Origin: an uncultured Clostridia bacterium
GTDB taxonomy: Bacteria; Bacillota; Clostridia; UBA1381
DNA: 43,269 bases
Reading direction: 5' to 3'
NCBI GenBank assembly: GCA_947585795.1
Contig: CANPXG010000016.1
Coordinates: 1 to 43,269, forward strand
A program made the translations under genes and the position numbers. Position 1 is the first letter of the stretch. Each line of letters starts with the position of its first letter. Positions 28,001 to 36,800 of this stretch are shown in pieces. The notes under the pieces were generated by a model. The model was not told the DNA's origin, did no database searches, and saw only the letters and a program-made list of their open reading frames with translations.

Positions 28001-31000
28001 GCGATGCCCGCAAACGGAGCAGTTGTAAACTTCGGCGGACAATTCGCCCTTGTCGGCGAGAACGGCGAATTTACGGTTCCGCCGTTCAGGGCGCTGGGCA
28101 ACACATCATCGCCGAACGAGCAGCGTTATATCAGATACGTAATATCGCAAAATGAGCATGATCTTCTTAAAGAGGTCGAGCTCACAAACATGATGTATGA
28201 AAATCAGGAAATCATGATCGTGAACGCAGCGGACGGCGCCAAGTCCACAAAAACAGCTCCCGTATATACGCAAAATGTGGGAGAACAGCAGATAAACACG
28301 GAAAACGGCAGCATTATAAATCATATAAACATCACGGTTACCGATCCCGACACTGAGGGCGAGAAGCTTAGTCAAGGCAATATCGTCGTAATGAAAGGCG
28401 ATAACGCTCTTGTAACGGCGAGCTTGGCGGATAAGGTCACGTATACAAAGTATACGCATGATAAGAAGTCGGGTACTGTCACGACCACGCCAAATACCGC
28501 CGAAAATATCAAAGAAATTGAATTTGTGGTATACAACCCCACAACATATAAGGAGACCGCCACATATAAGGCGGAGGAGCAAAAGGACGGCTCTTTCCAG
28601 GCAAAGATACCTCTAAACGAGGTACTGCCCGGCGAGACTCTGCTTATGAGAGTGACGACAGACCGTTCGCACGGAATAACGGGTATAACGGCGAAGAATT
28701 TGTCGGATTATTACGACGAGAAAAAGTACTCAGACGCTGACAGGGAAGTCATCGACAAACGCGAGGAGGAGCTCAGTACGACGGTATATCCCACAGTTTA
28801 CACGGGATTCAGCTTCATCGAGAACTCGGTGAAAGTGGTGCCTGTAATTCAGCACATTGAATCGCCGGTGAACATGGATTTTGAAGCGCTTCCGTTCCTC
28901 GGTAACACGTCGATGCGCTTTGACCTCCCGTTTGTATCGGTAGGCTCGATGAAAACGCCGACAGGTTACAGAATGTACGTGGGATTCAGCCCGCTGCAAA
29001 TCTCTGACGCAATCAGCGGCATGCACGCGACAAAGTTCGCGGGTGATACGGGCGCGTACTTCCAGGATATGTTCAAAATAACAAGCCCGATACAGACCTT
29101 CAAGGAAGGTTTGGCAGCGTCGTATAAGGAAGCGTTTAAGAACGTGCCGGAAAATAATTTAACGGGCGGCGCGGCGCTCGGCGGACCGACGTGGAAAATG
29201 GACGTTCAGGTAGGATTCTATATCGACTTTACGTACGCGAGAATCGTAGATCCGAACACAGAGAGAAGCAACACGTCCGCCGTGCTGACCGGCGCAGGCG
29301 CTTATGTGGGCGTGAGCGCGGGATTCCGAATGACGTGGTACACAATTCTGCCCGTGGTATTTATACCCGCGTACTTCGGTATCGAGATAAACGGTAACGT
29401 GCTCGGATTTATGGGTGCGCAGAGTAATATGAATGCAATGGATGTAACTTATGATAAGGCGAAAAACGCTACGGTCACGTTTGAAAATTACCTCGGGGAG
29501 TTCCACGGCTCCGTTCAGATGGCTGTGTCCGTCGCGATATACGTCGGTATAGGTCTTGCAGGTACGATAGGTATACGCGGCGGAGGTACGTTTACCGCTA
29601 TGGGTATGTGGTACCCGACGGATCTCGTTTCCGACTTCGGCGCGGATCTTGTATTCGAGGCGGGAATTTGGATAGATTTGTTCCTGTTCACGGTACCGCT
29701 GCAGTACAAGTTCCCGGATATAAAGTTCGGTTCGTTTAAGGAATACGAAGAAATGCCTCCGATAAAGCCGGAGGTGTCGGGCGGCGACAAGGATGACGGC
29801 AAAGACAAGGGTGACGGCGACAAGGGTGACGGCGACAAGGGTGACGGCGACAAGGGCAACACAAACGCCGCTTCTCTCACAAGCGCGGAGGATAAGCCGT
29901 CGCTTACGGTGAGAGAGCCGTATTCGAAGAAGGACAGCAAGTGGCTGCCGGACGGTGATGCGTCGCTTATGTCGGCGTTCGGTGAAAAGACGACGCAGAC
30001 TATCGTTGAGGGTGCGTATGAGCACCCAGACACGCAGCTTTTGAAGCTCGATGACGGAAGCGTATTTATGGCGTTCATTGACAATGACACGTCGAGAGGT
30101 GATACGGAAAGAACGGTGCTTAAGTATGCCGTATATAAGGACGGCAGATGGAGTGATCCTGTGGTCGTACAGGACGACAGTACAGCCGATTATCAGCCGA
30201 GCGTATGCGTCGCGGGTGAGGGTAAGGTCATGATTTCGTGGCTGTCAAGAGACCCTAAAAAAGCTACAACTGCCGACCCCGCCGATTATCTGAAGGGTAT
30301 GGAAGTGTACACGACGGATATTGACGTGGCGACCGGTAAGATTGACGACATAGTGCAGCTTACGACCGACGACTATTACGATTACACCCCGACGAGCGTC
30401 TATGACGAGGCGACGGGTGATAAGATGGTTTACTACGTAAAAACGTCCGCGTCGCGTACGACGGAGGAAATGATAAACTCGTACATGAACGACTGCGTTG
30501 TGGTATATATGCTGTACTCGAAGGAAAAGGGCTGGATGTTCGACGAGTATTACCCCGAAGAACTGTCCGATAGTAACGGAAGCGGAAGTACGGATGACGA
30601 GGAGCAAGAGCTTGTAGATAACTGGCACGGTCAGAGATTCTTGTCGTCGCCGCTGCCCGAACTTGGTATGGACGTTCCGAATATATCGGACTTTACCGCG
30701 ACGTCGTATAACGGTATAGCCGTGTACGCGTACACGATCGATCAGGATTCGTCGAACGATACCACGTACGATAAGGAACTGTTTATACAGTGCTATGACT
30801 TTGAGAAGCATAAGACGTATGTTCCGATAAGGTTGACGGACGACAGTGTGAGTGACGCTCTGCCGCAGTTCGTAAGGACAGAGGGTAAGACAGAGGATAT
30901 ACCTGCCGGAGCAACCGAAATAACAAAGGCGGATATGGCGTCAACAAAGCTGTTCTGGTACAGAGATGAAAAAGAGGTCGACTACATTGATATATCGTCA

Positions 31001-33196
31001 CTCGTAAAAGAGGGCATTGATGACGACGGTCACATCAAGGAGGATTACTTAAAGACCGCGAAAGGTGACGAGGTATTGGGAATTGATTCGCTTTACAAGC
31101 AAGTTGCAGTTCCGGCTGAAAATCCGAGTGCGTCGAGGTACATGGCTGACTTTAAGCCGGTTGTAGACGGCGATGATATTTACGTCGTTTGGACGCAGCC
31201 CGCGTCAACGAATGAAACTGACGAGGACGGTAATATCATTCAGTGCCGCGAGGTATACGCGACGGCGCTTGTCCAGGACGAAAACGCCGCAGCTCCCTCA
31301 GAGGGTGAACCGGCGGACGGTGCGGGCTGCTCGTGGGCGTCGCCGTACAGGCTGACGAATACGAACGCATTCACCGACGAGCCGAACGCGGTAGTTGACA
31401 GTAACGGTAACCTTATGGTACTTTATAACAGCTTTAATCAGGAGCTTACGGACGATGCGGAAAATCCTGTTGAGATAACCGACTTCAATCTCATGGCTTC
31501 GTACATGGAGCCTTGCGGTGCGGTTGACGTTACGGATATACAGTCGCTTAACGAAACGCCCTTGCCCGGTGAAACTGTTGAGGTAAGAGTAGACGTTAAA
31601 AATAACGGTCTTACCTACGCCGACGGCTATGACTTAAAGGTATACGCGGCGAAGAACGGTCAGAAGCAAGGTGAACCTGTATTTACGAATGCAGAGGGAA
31701 GCGACAGCAAGCTGCTTCCCGGAAATACCGACACGTATATGTTCAAGTGGACGGTTCCCGAGAGTGGCGTGGACGGTATGAGCTTTATCGCCGAGGTGCA
31801 GGAGCACAATATGACAAACGTTTCAAACTACGAGAGTGAGAAGTTTGAGGAAAAGCCGGTATATACCGTTGACAACGTAGATTCGTATCAGGATGCCGCC
31901 GGTTACCACGTTAAGTACAATATCACGAATACAGGTAACGCTCCCGCAAATTCGGGAGATAAAATGAATGTAATATTCAGCGGACCTTACGATATGGCGA
32001 TAGGTTTAACGCCCGAGGAATGTGACTGGGGCAGTGCCGAGATAGGCGCGTTGAACGTGGATGAAACAGCGTCGTACAAGGTAGACTTGGACGTTATACC
32101 CGAAAAGTTTGACGAGATAGGCTTTGTTGACTGCCTGCTCATAGGCAAGGACAAGGAAGGTCACTACAACACGGCGGGCGAAAATATACGTCTTTTGTCG
32201 GTAATGCCGACGAAGCTGCTCCTTAACGGCGAAGAGTTCCCCGAAAAGATAGAGCTTACCGAAGGCGACACGATGGAATTTAACATAACGTGCGAGCCAA
32301 GCTCACTGAGTGAAGGTATGGACGCACTCCTCGGTACGGAGGACACTTCAATAGCGACATTTGACGGTACAACGCTTAAGGCGATCAGCGAGGGTACGAC
32401 AGTTATACACGGCAACGTAACGCCGTACGGTAACGCGATACCTGAGATAACAGTGACCGTAAAGCCGAAGGAGAGCAAGACTGATAATAAGAAAAAGCAC
32501 TCATCCTCATCGTCATCGTCAGGCTCTACGCCGAAGCCCACAGCGGCTCCCGAAGCAACGCCTTCACCTGAGGCTACAGCGTCGCCCGAGAGCACGCCCT
32601 CACCCGATACGCAGCAAAGCGGCATAATAACGGGTGAAACACACACGTATAACGATGTAGCTCCGAGTGATTGGTTCTCCGCAAGCGTAAACTACGCTAC
32701 GGAAAAAGGCTACTTCTCAGGTGTAAGCGACACGGAATTTGAGCCGTACACGAATATAACGAGAGGTATGCTCATAACGGTAATAGGACGTATGGCGCAA
32801 GCCAAGCCCGAAAATACGGATATGACGTATACCGACGTAGACAAAAATATGTACTACGCTCCGTATATTGCGTGGGGTACGGAAAACGGAATAGTATCGG
32901 GTTACAGTGATACTGAATTTGCACCCGATGAGCTTGTAACTCGTGAGCAGGTAGCGGCTATGCTGTATCGGTACGGACAGTATATAAACGTGGACATATC
33001 GATAGGGGAGAACACGAATATATTGAGCTACAAGGACGCAAGCGATGTAAGTGAATACGCTGTACCCGCGATTCAGTGGGCGTGCGGTTCGGGCATTATG
33101 AGTGGTTACACCGACGGTACGTTAAGACCGCAGAATAACGCCACACGCGCCGAAGCGGCAGCGCTTACGGAGAGATTTGACAGTAAAATAAAATAA
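25037..33196 (+). CDS. giant secreted SLH-anchored surface protein
   Basis: A 2719-residue protein. The signal peptide covers 1-31 (cut after VHA). A Calx-beta domain lies at about 299-415. Residues 1376-1572 are unusually hydrophobic and glycine-rich for a secreted protein. A DKGDG repeat linker (1584-1608) leads to repeated WSDPVVVQ-type segments like a beta-propeller (1650-2155), a CARDB-like region (2160-2380), a Big_2-like Ig domain (2390-2477), a Ser/Pro linker and three SLH repeats (2536-2719) that bind secondary cell-wall polymer. No catalytic site was recognised. AAGGAGG precedes the ATG. It has its own promoter, and the GG-peptide gene follows it directly. Confidence 0.9.
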   Translation: MKRTISKLRRGISVILTAALIAPAITLPVHAEATDVYIPELEMEEGILNSDVFYLTASSAQLKEGANERYLLRLARGGESATDSTATIKIADLSARYGKDYKISVVGSDAEVDDPSDNESLIERMEGEEYTETELKTEEEYSDMLENDEELQKATEQGVQDAIDYLEDASGVLSTEAASEGEAAPTDGKETVSTDPLQQARATFTGVEGEPQNVTSTTDTMQQIQQMANVMTNAVVGATLKVDFAAGESEKYIAIDVKDNNDGDGYRYFFLMLGAPEGTTTNSASSSCALTIVDDEEQAPAKVSFTESAYNVSEDSVTVEIKRDSALNTISAAHLTTENGTAQAGRDFSPVDMDVVFPMGIDTRKIEIPVRREYIAGSADFKLKLTADEMCEIDGGEATVTINGTMGIVDDDDDTSLMAITESYSVNDIVLGEPLDLSKTDTTGASDHSDSSNYYDTNEKTYKLRWQDNVGWPESWIHSYYGAAGARWILDSDYRGAHLAGVQINWDRTGSCAEMKVGFVGSYSNNYGWSQFDGGDDINQRLPYHSYADFDSQNTNVFCTFWDPKRIGILNNGHCEGCDYLSIAKITPIYRPFVINLNDSDDLKFLNENGNYVNGRDDRFSDATFLALYGAINSDNKQVVRFAKDGMNSITVTQTVGENTITPYTYLKGLSLVKDGVSPKQIASYGDDGNSSHTITMTPEWIYNNENSMYFETNNGSDTWKNQSGSFGMRGRIELKPEFGYRNAKVHINVPTGNLGYLVLSGSAKQITTPTDYTYHRGDVIRISAEMYEKNKNFYKAVGVKVRYKKNESDTNWSTTKTLEFDSNGYAYLDEGKDHRLQYGYYEIEPVFQARDGVLALDIKESDLSKFDTSYGYLAKATRREIEKDKVKYYEYALETEPLPGKIYAVAVRMAADAGANIYPVWKDNKSGDKTYCGEVFFHEAGSKNDDNIITLSYEKGSVNDAYQTIKGSVVTPRYNMLTGGVDMEKSGAMPANGAVVNFGGQFALVGENGEFTVPPFRALGNTSSPNEQRYIRYVISQNEHDLLKEVELTNMMYENQEIMIVNAADGAKSTKTAPVYTQNVGEQQINTENGSIINHINITVTDPDTEGEKLSQGNIVVMKGDNALVTASLADKVTYTKYTHDKKSGTVTTTPNTAENIKEIEFVVYNPTTYKETATYKAEEQKDGSFQAKIPLNEVLPGETLLMRVTTDRSHGITGITAKNLSDYYDEKKYSDADREVIDKREEELSTTVYPTVYTGFSFIENSVKVVPVIQHIESPVNMDFEALPFLGNTSMRFDLPFVSVGSMKTPTGYRMYVGFSPLQISDAISGMHATKFAGDTGAYFQDMFKITSPIQTFKEGLAASYKEAFKNVPENNLTGGAALGGPTWKMDVQVGFYIDFTYARIVDPNTERSNTSAVLTGAGAYVGVSAGFRMTWYTILPVVFIPAYFGIEINGNVLGFMGAQSNMNAMDVTYDKAKNATVTFENYLGEFHGSVQMAVSVAIYVGIGLAGTIGIRGGGTFTAMGMWYPTDLVSDFGADLVFEAGIWIDLFLFTVPLQYKFPDIKFGSFKEYEEMPPIKPEVSGGDKDDGKDKGDGDKGDGDKGDGDKGNTNAASLTSAEDKPSLTVREPYSKKDSKWLPDGDASLMSAFGEKTTQTIVEGAYEHPDTQLLKLDDGSVFMAFIDNDTSRGDTERTVLKYAVYKDGRWSDPVVVQDDSTADYQPSVCVAGEGKVMISWLSRDPKKATTADPADYLKGMEVYTTDIDVATGKIDDIVQLTTDDYYDYTPTSVYDEATGDKMVYYVKTSASRTTEEMINSYMNDCVVVYMLYSKEKGWMFDEYYPEELSDSNGSGSTDDEEQELVDNWHGQRFLSSPLPELGMDVPNISDFTATSYNGIAVYAYTIDQDSSNDTTYDKELFIQCYDFEKHKTYVPIRLTDDSVSDALPQFVRTEGKTEDIPAGATEITKADMASTKLFWYRDEKEVDYIDISSLVKEGIDDDGHIKEDYLKTAKGDEVLGIDSLYKQVAVPAENPSASRYMADFKPVVDGDDIYVVWTQPASTNETDEDGNIIQCREVYATALVQDENAAAPSEGEPADGAGCSWASPYRLTNTNAFTDEPNAVVDSNGNLMVLYNSFNQELTDDAENPVEITDFNLMASYMEPCGAVDVTDIQSLNETPLPGETVEVRVDVKNNGLTYADGYDLKVYAAKNGQKQGEPVFTNAEGSDSKLLPGNTDTYMFKWTVPESGVDGMSFIAEVQEHNMTNVSNYESEKFEEKPVYTVDNVDSYQDAAGYHVKYNITNTGNAPANSGDKMNVIFSGPYDMAIGLTPEECDWGSAEIGALNVDETASYKVDLDVIPEKFDEIGFVDCLLIGKDKEGHYNTAGENIRLLSVMPTKLLLNGEEFPEKIELTEGDTMEFNITCEPSSLSEGMDALLGTEDTSIATFDGTTLKAISEGTTVIHGNVTPYGNAIPEITVTVKPKESKTDNKKKHSSSSSSSGSTPKPTAAPEATPSPEATASPESTPSPDTQQSGIITGETHTYNDVAPSDWFSASVNYATEKGYFSGVSDTEFEPYTNITRGMLITVIGRMAQAKPENTDMTYTDVDKNMYYAPYIAWGTENGIVSGYSDTEFAPDELVTREQVAAMLYRYGQYINVDISIGENTNILSYKDASDVSEYAVPAIQWACGSGIMSGYTDGTLRPQNNATRAEAAALTERFDSKIK
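29786..29860 (+). repeat. 15-bp in-frame tandem repeat (DKGDG)
   Basis: The unit GACAAGGGTGACGGC occurs at 29804, 29819 and 29834. A variant precedes it at 29786 and a partial copy follows at 29849. It encodes a charged DKGDG linker between the hydrophobic domain and the propeller-like region. Such exact repeats readily change copy number by slippage; the unit length keeps the frame. Confidence 0.9.
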
Positions 33197-33216
33197 AAAT
33201 TAAGGAGGATATAAAA

Positions 33217-33360
33217 ATGGCTGAGAACGAGAAAGAAAAGAAGAACACTCAAGAGGTAGATTTGGAGGATTTGGAGCAAGTGACGGGCGGCGGCGCGTTT
33301 GACAACGTACCGCGCGTACCGGAGCACAAGGTTGACGACTCTTTGAGAGGCAAGATATGA
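33217..33360 (+). CDS. double-glycine leader peptide precursor
   Basis: A 47-residue peptide encoded 20 bases after the SLH gene behind a strong TAAGGAGGA, six bases before the ATG. Residues 1-25 form a charged leader ending in LEQVTGG. Counting back from G25, V22 is at -4, L19 at -7 and V14 at -12, the spacing C39 proteases recognise. Cleavage would release 22 residues starting GAFDNV, with RVPEH in the middle and RGKI at the end. A third glycine (G26) makes the cut site ambiguous by one. The core has no Cys or Thr and a single Ser, so lanthionine or thiazole formation is unlikely; it looks like a linear pheromone or unmodified bacteriocin-like peptide. The exporter at 20374 is the obvious processing partner. 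Confidence 0.85.
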   Translation: MAENEKEKKNTQEVDLEDLEQVTGGGAFDNVPRVPEHKVDDSLRGKI

Positions 33361-33788
33361 TTTGCCGTAAAGCGGGCAAATAAATCTTCACGTTGATGAT
33401 TTTCCCCCTTCTGATGTATAATACATCGGAAGGGGGAATTTTTATGTTTAGCCGCGCTTTCAGATAGAGAAAAAGGCCGGCTAAGCCGGTGGTTTTGATC
33501 TATGGAGAAATTTACTTTGGGTTTTATCATAAGGCGGCATTGTTTGTTCCGCGCTTACAGTGATTTGCGGTTGAGATCGGATAACAGGAGAGGGAGATTG
33601 GGGTCCAAATGGAGGGCTGTGACCTTAGAAGCGACAACAGAGAGTACATTTGTGTATAAGTTGCCTGAGTGTAAAATTGGATTTGGTTAGGTGGCTGTTG
33701 GGGAGATATGTCTGTTCAAAATCCCATAGAAACAGAGCTACAGACAATACGTGACGCAAATGGTTTGAATTGAAAAATAATTACCTCA
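33361..33788. other. non-coding gap with hairpin repeat
   Basis: This stretch of about 430 bases holds the terminator at 33404 and a hairpin CCGGC-TAA-GCCGG at about 33477-33489 followed by TGGTTTTGAT. The hairpin's tail CCGGTGGTTTTGAT equals that of the third hairpin at the left window edge, which suggests one dispersed repeat family. I see no credible gene; a 62-codon frame at 33502 has no ribosome-binding site and no recognisable product. Confidence 0.5.
33404..33444 (+). terminator. terminator of the SLH / GG-peptide unit
   Basis: CCCCCTTCTGATGTAT pairs with ATACATCGGAAGGGGG (one G-T pair) and is followed by AATTTTT. It lies 43 bases after the peptide stop codon. Confidence 0.9.
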
Positions 33789-33827
33789 TAAAAAAATCCG
33801 CCCGCATAACGCGGGCGGATTTTTTTG
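33789..33827. terminator. bidirectional terminator after the second giant gene
   Basis: ATCCGCCCGC, a short loop and GCGGGCGGAT form a near-perfect stem with A-runs before and T-runs after. It ends minus-strand transcripts of the giant protein gene and would also stop plus-strand read-through. Confidence 0.92.
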
Positions 33828-33829
33828 CT

Positions 33830-36800
33830 TTACAGCATTTTACTTGCTGCCGTGATAGGCGACATATCGCTAAGTCCGTTCCATATCATTAATTTTATTG
33901 AGCCTACCGAAACGTTTTCCGGTATGGTTATCGTCTTTTGGAATATGAAGCTTGTGTCCGACAAGTCGGCTTCCATCATATTCATCGACGCAAGCGCGCC
34001 GTTTCTGTCATATACAGCGAGGATAATATTCGCTATCACCGGTGAATCCGCGCCTTCGACCTCGTCGATCGTCAAGCTCGCGTCAACCTCGCCACTCATA
34101 CTACTTGTATCGACCTCGTTTCCGTCCTCGTCGGAAAATACCGCGTCGGCGGATACCTTTATGTCGGGAGTCAGGAGAGTGATCGCGCCGTTTGATGTTT
34201 TAACATCGCAGTACGCGTCCTCGGTGATAACTACCGCGCCGCTTACCGCCAACTCGCACTCGCCGTCAGCCGCGCCGTCAAGCGCCTTGAAGGCGATTCG
34301 GCATACTTCTCCGCCTTTTACCGCGTCGCTGCCGTTATAAAGCACCGTAACGCTGTTTTCACCAAGGGAGGTGAATATATCTGTTGCCGCCGCGCCGTCG
34401 GGCGACGAGATCGACGCGCATGCGAGCTTTGTATTGTCAAACGTCAACGTGAAACGGTAATCGGTTATGCTGCTGTCCGCGCCTATGTACACGGGCACGT
34501 AAAGCGTGTCGCCCGCCTTGCCGCTTGCAGAGCCAATCGATATATCGGCGGTGCCCGCTGTGCGTGCTTTAACGGTGTAGCTTGCCTCGCGTACGTCGCT
34601 CCAAGCGTAACCTTCTTTTACAGCCGCCGCTTTTATCGTCATATCTTCCGTTACGACTATCGAGCCGTCACAGAGAGTGCCGTTTTCCGCTGTCGGATCG
34701 GTGCCGTCTGTCGTGTAGTAAATTTTCGCGCCGCTTGTATCGCTTTGGAGCGTTATAACCGTGCCTGCTTCAATTTCGCCGCTGTCGGCGCTAAGCGTCG
34801 GCGCTGCAGCCTTGGTCACCGATATTTTACCGCTTGCGGTGCGGCTTTGCTCCATGCCGTCCTTAACTGCTATCGCCTTGACGGTGGTCGTCGCCGTTAC
34901 CTTAAACGGCTCCGTGTACGGATTTGACGCCGCTGTCGGAACGGTACCGTCGGTGGTGTAGTAAATTTTCGCGTCCGCCGAGGCGCACGTGAGCGTCACC
35001 GTCTTACCGCCGTAATAGCCACTTGTTTCTATAACGGGCGTTTCGACCGTTCCGGTAGGCGCGGCTGTTTCCGTGACCGTTACCGTAAATTCAGCCGTGA
35101 AGCCGCCGTACGTGACGGTTACGGTCTGTGTGCCGACCGTCTGCGCCGAATAGCCTTGCGTGGTGTAGTCCGTTACCTGCGCTTCGGTGCCGTTATTGTA
35201 CGACGCGGTCACGAGCATGCCCGCCGTGTCAAGGCTGTCGCCCTTATTGTAAAGGCGTTTGTCGGGCTTTTTGGTGATCGTGATGCCGGTAAGCTCTTTT
35301 GCGATGACGGTTATGTTAAACGTTACCTTTTTGTCGCCGTATGTGACAGTTACGGTCTGTGTGCCGACTGTGGAGGTGCCATAGGTCAATTTGCAGTCGT
35401 GAGTAACGTTGGCGGTGGAGGTGTCAGAGTAGACAGCTTCGACTTCAAGTCCCGTTACGTCGAGCGTCATACCCTCCGTGACAGTTGTGACGGTCGGTTC
35501 GGAAATTATGCGCAAATCCGATACGATGAGCTTCGGGATGGTTTCGGTTACTGTGCCGTACTCCGATTTATACTCCTGTGAGCCGTCCTTGTCGGGTGTG
35601 GGCGGTACGTATTTGCCCTTTGTCCATACTGTATCATCCGACAATTCCGCGACCACCGCCGTGTCGGGGGAGGCATTGTCCTCACTTAGACAATTACGCT
35701 CCGCCGCGCCTTTTTCGGTTTGCGTCGGCTCGTCGGTAAGCGTCCACTCGTCCCAGTTATGCGTTATTTTAAAATCATCCGTTACCGTTACCGACTTATA
35801 ATTTCTCGTTTCCGCGAATACCGCCTTGACTGTGTACTCAGTACCCTCCGTCGGTTCGCCCGCCTTTGTCGGCTTTTCCTCGACGTACTCGTTCGCGTCC
35901 TTTACCGAATACGTGTACGTCACATCATTTATACCGTTCGTATCCGACTCGGGGAGGGGAGTTACGCTGTCGTCGCCGCACTTGTAATCATTCATTGTGA
36001 CGGTTGCGGTGCCGTTTGCCTGAGTTATGTTAACCGCTTCCGTGAGGGTGACGTTATCCTTACTGCTATCTACGCTGTAATAGTTTGCGTCCTCGCCGTC
36101 TACCTTGATTTCGGTAAGATTTACCGTTTGGTAGCTGTCAACATCCGCCGCCGCGACATTACCGACCGCCGTAAGCGTAACATTGTCCTCATCGTTGTTT
36201 GTCGGCGTGAGCGTCACATTTACCAGCGTTGTTTTGTTATACTCTCTGTCTGTTGCCGTTACATTATACGTAAGCGGCTTTTGATTCATCGTAACGGTGA
36301 TCGAGTTGTTTTCACTGCCGTTAAGATTGACGCTGCCGCCGTACTCCGCGCGGATTGTGTTCGCGCCGACCGCGAATTTCTTGTCAGCCGTAACTTCCGC
36401 CGTAGCCGTACCCGTATCGGAGAACGGACCCTCATATACGACGTTCGCCGACTTAATAAGCGTTTCGCCAAGATAGAAATCTACCGTATCAACCGCCGCG
36501 TTTATACTGAGCAGATTTGACGGCGATTTTGCGACTGTCGCGGTAAGCGTAAGCGTATCGCCGTAGGTTACCTCACCGCCGTCAACCGCAAGCGTGGAAT
36601 CTGCCTTATTGATTTTAACGTTATCCACCTTTTGAGGCGTGCTGTCCTCGTGGTTACCGTCGCCCTCGACCATGTACCAAACCTCGTACGCCTTCGCCTC
36701 GGTACCCGTCGGAACGGTTTCTTCGTAGTCGCCTTCCTGTTCCGTGGCATATTTAAGCGTGCCGTCATTTGTTGTGCCCGTCACAAGTTCTTGTGCCGTG

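Noticed and set aside
33217-33360. Lanthipeptide or sactipeptide precursor
   Set aside because: The core has no Cys and only one Ser, and no modification enzyme is encoded in the window.
33502-33690. 62-codon frame after the hairpin repeat
   Set aside because: There is no ribosome-binding site, no recognisable motif and it is short; it might be a remnant of a mobile element but nothing supports that.
35720-36520. 266-codon plus-strand frame opposite the giant gene
   Set aside because: It is Arg- and Tyr-rich, lies fully inside a coding sequence with clear domains and has no initiation signal: an antisense shadow.
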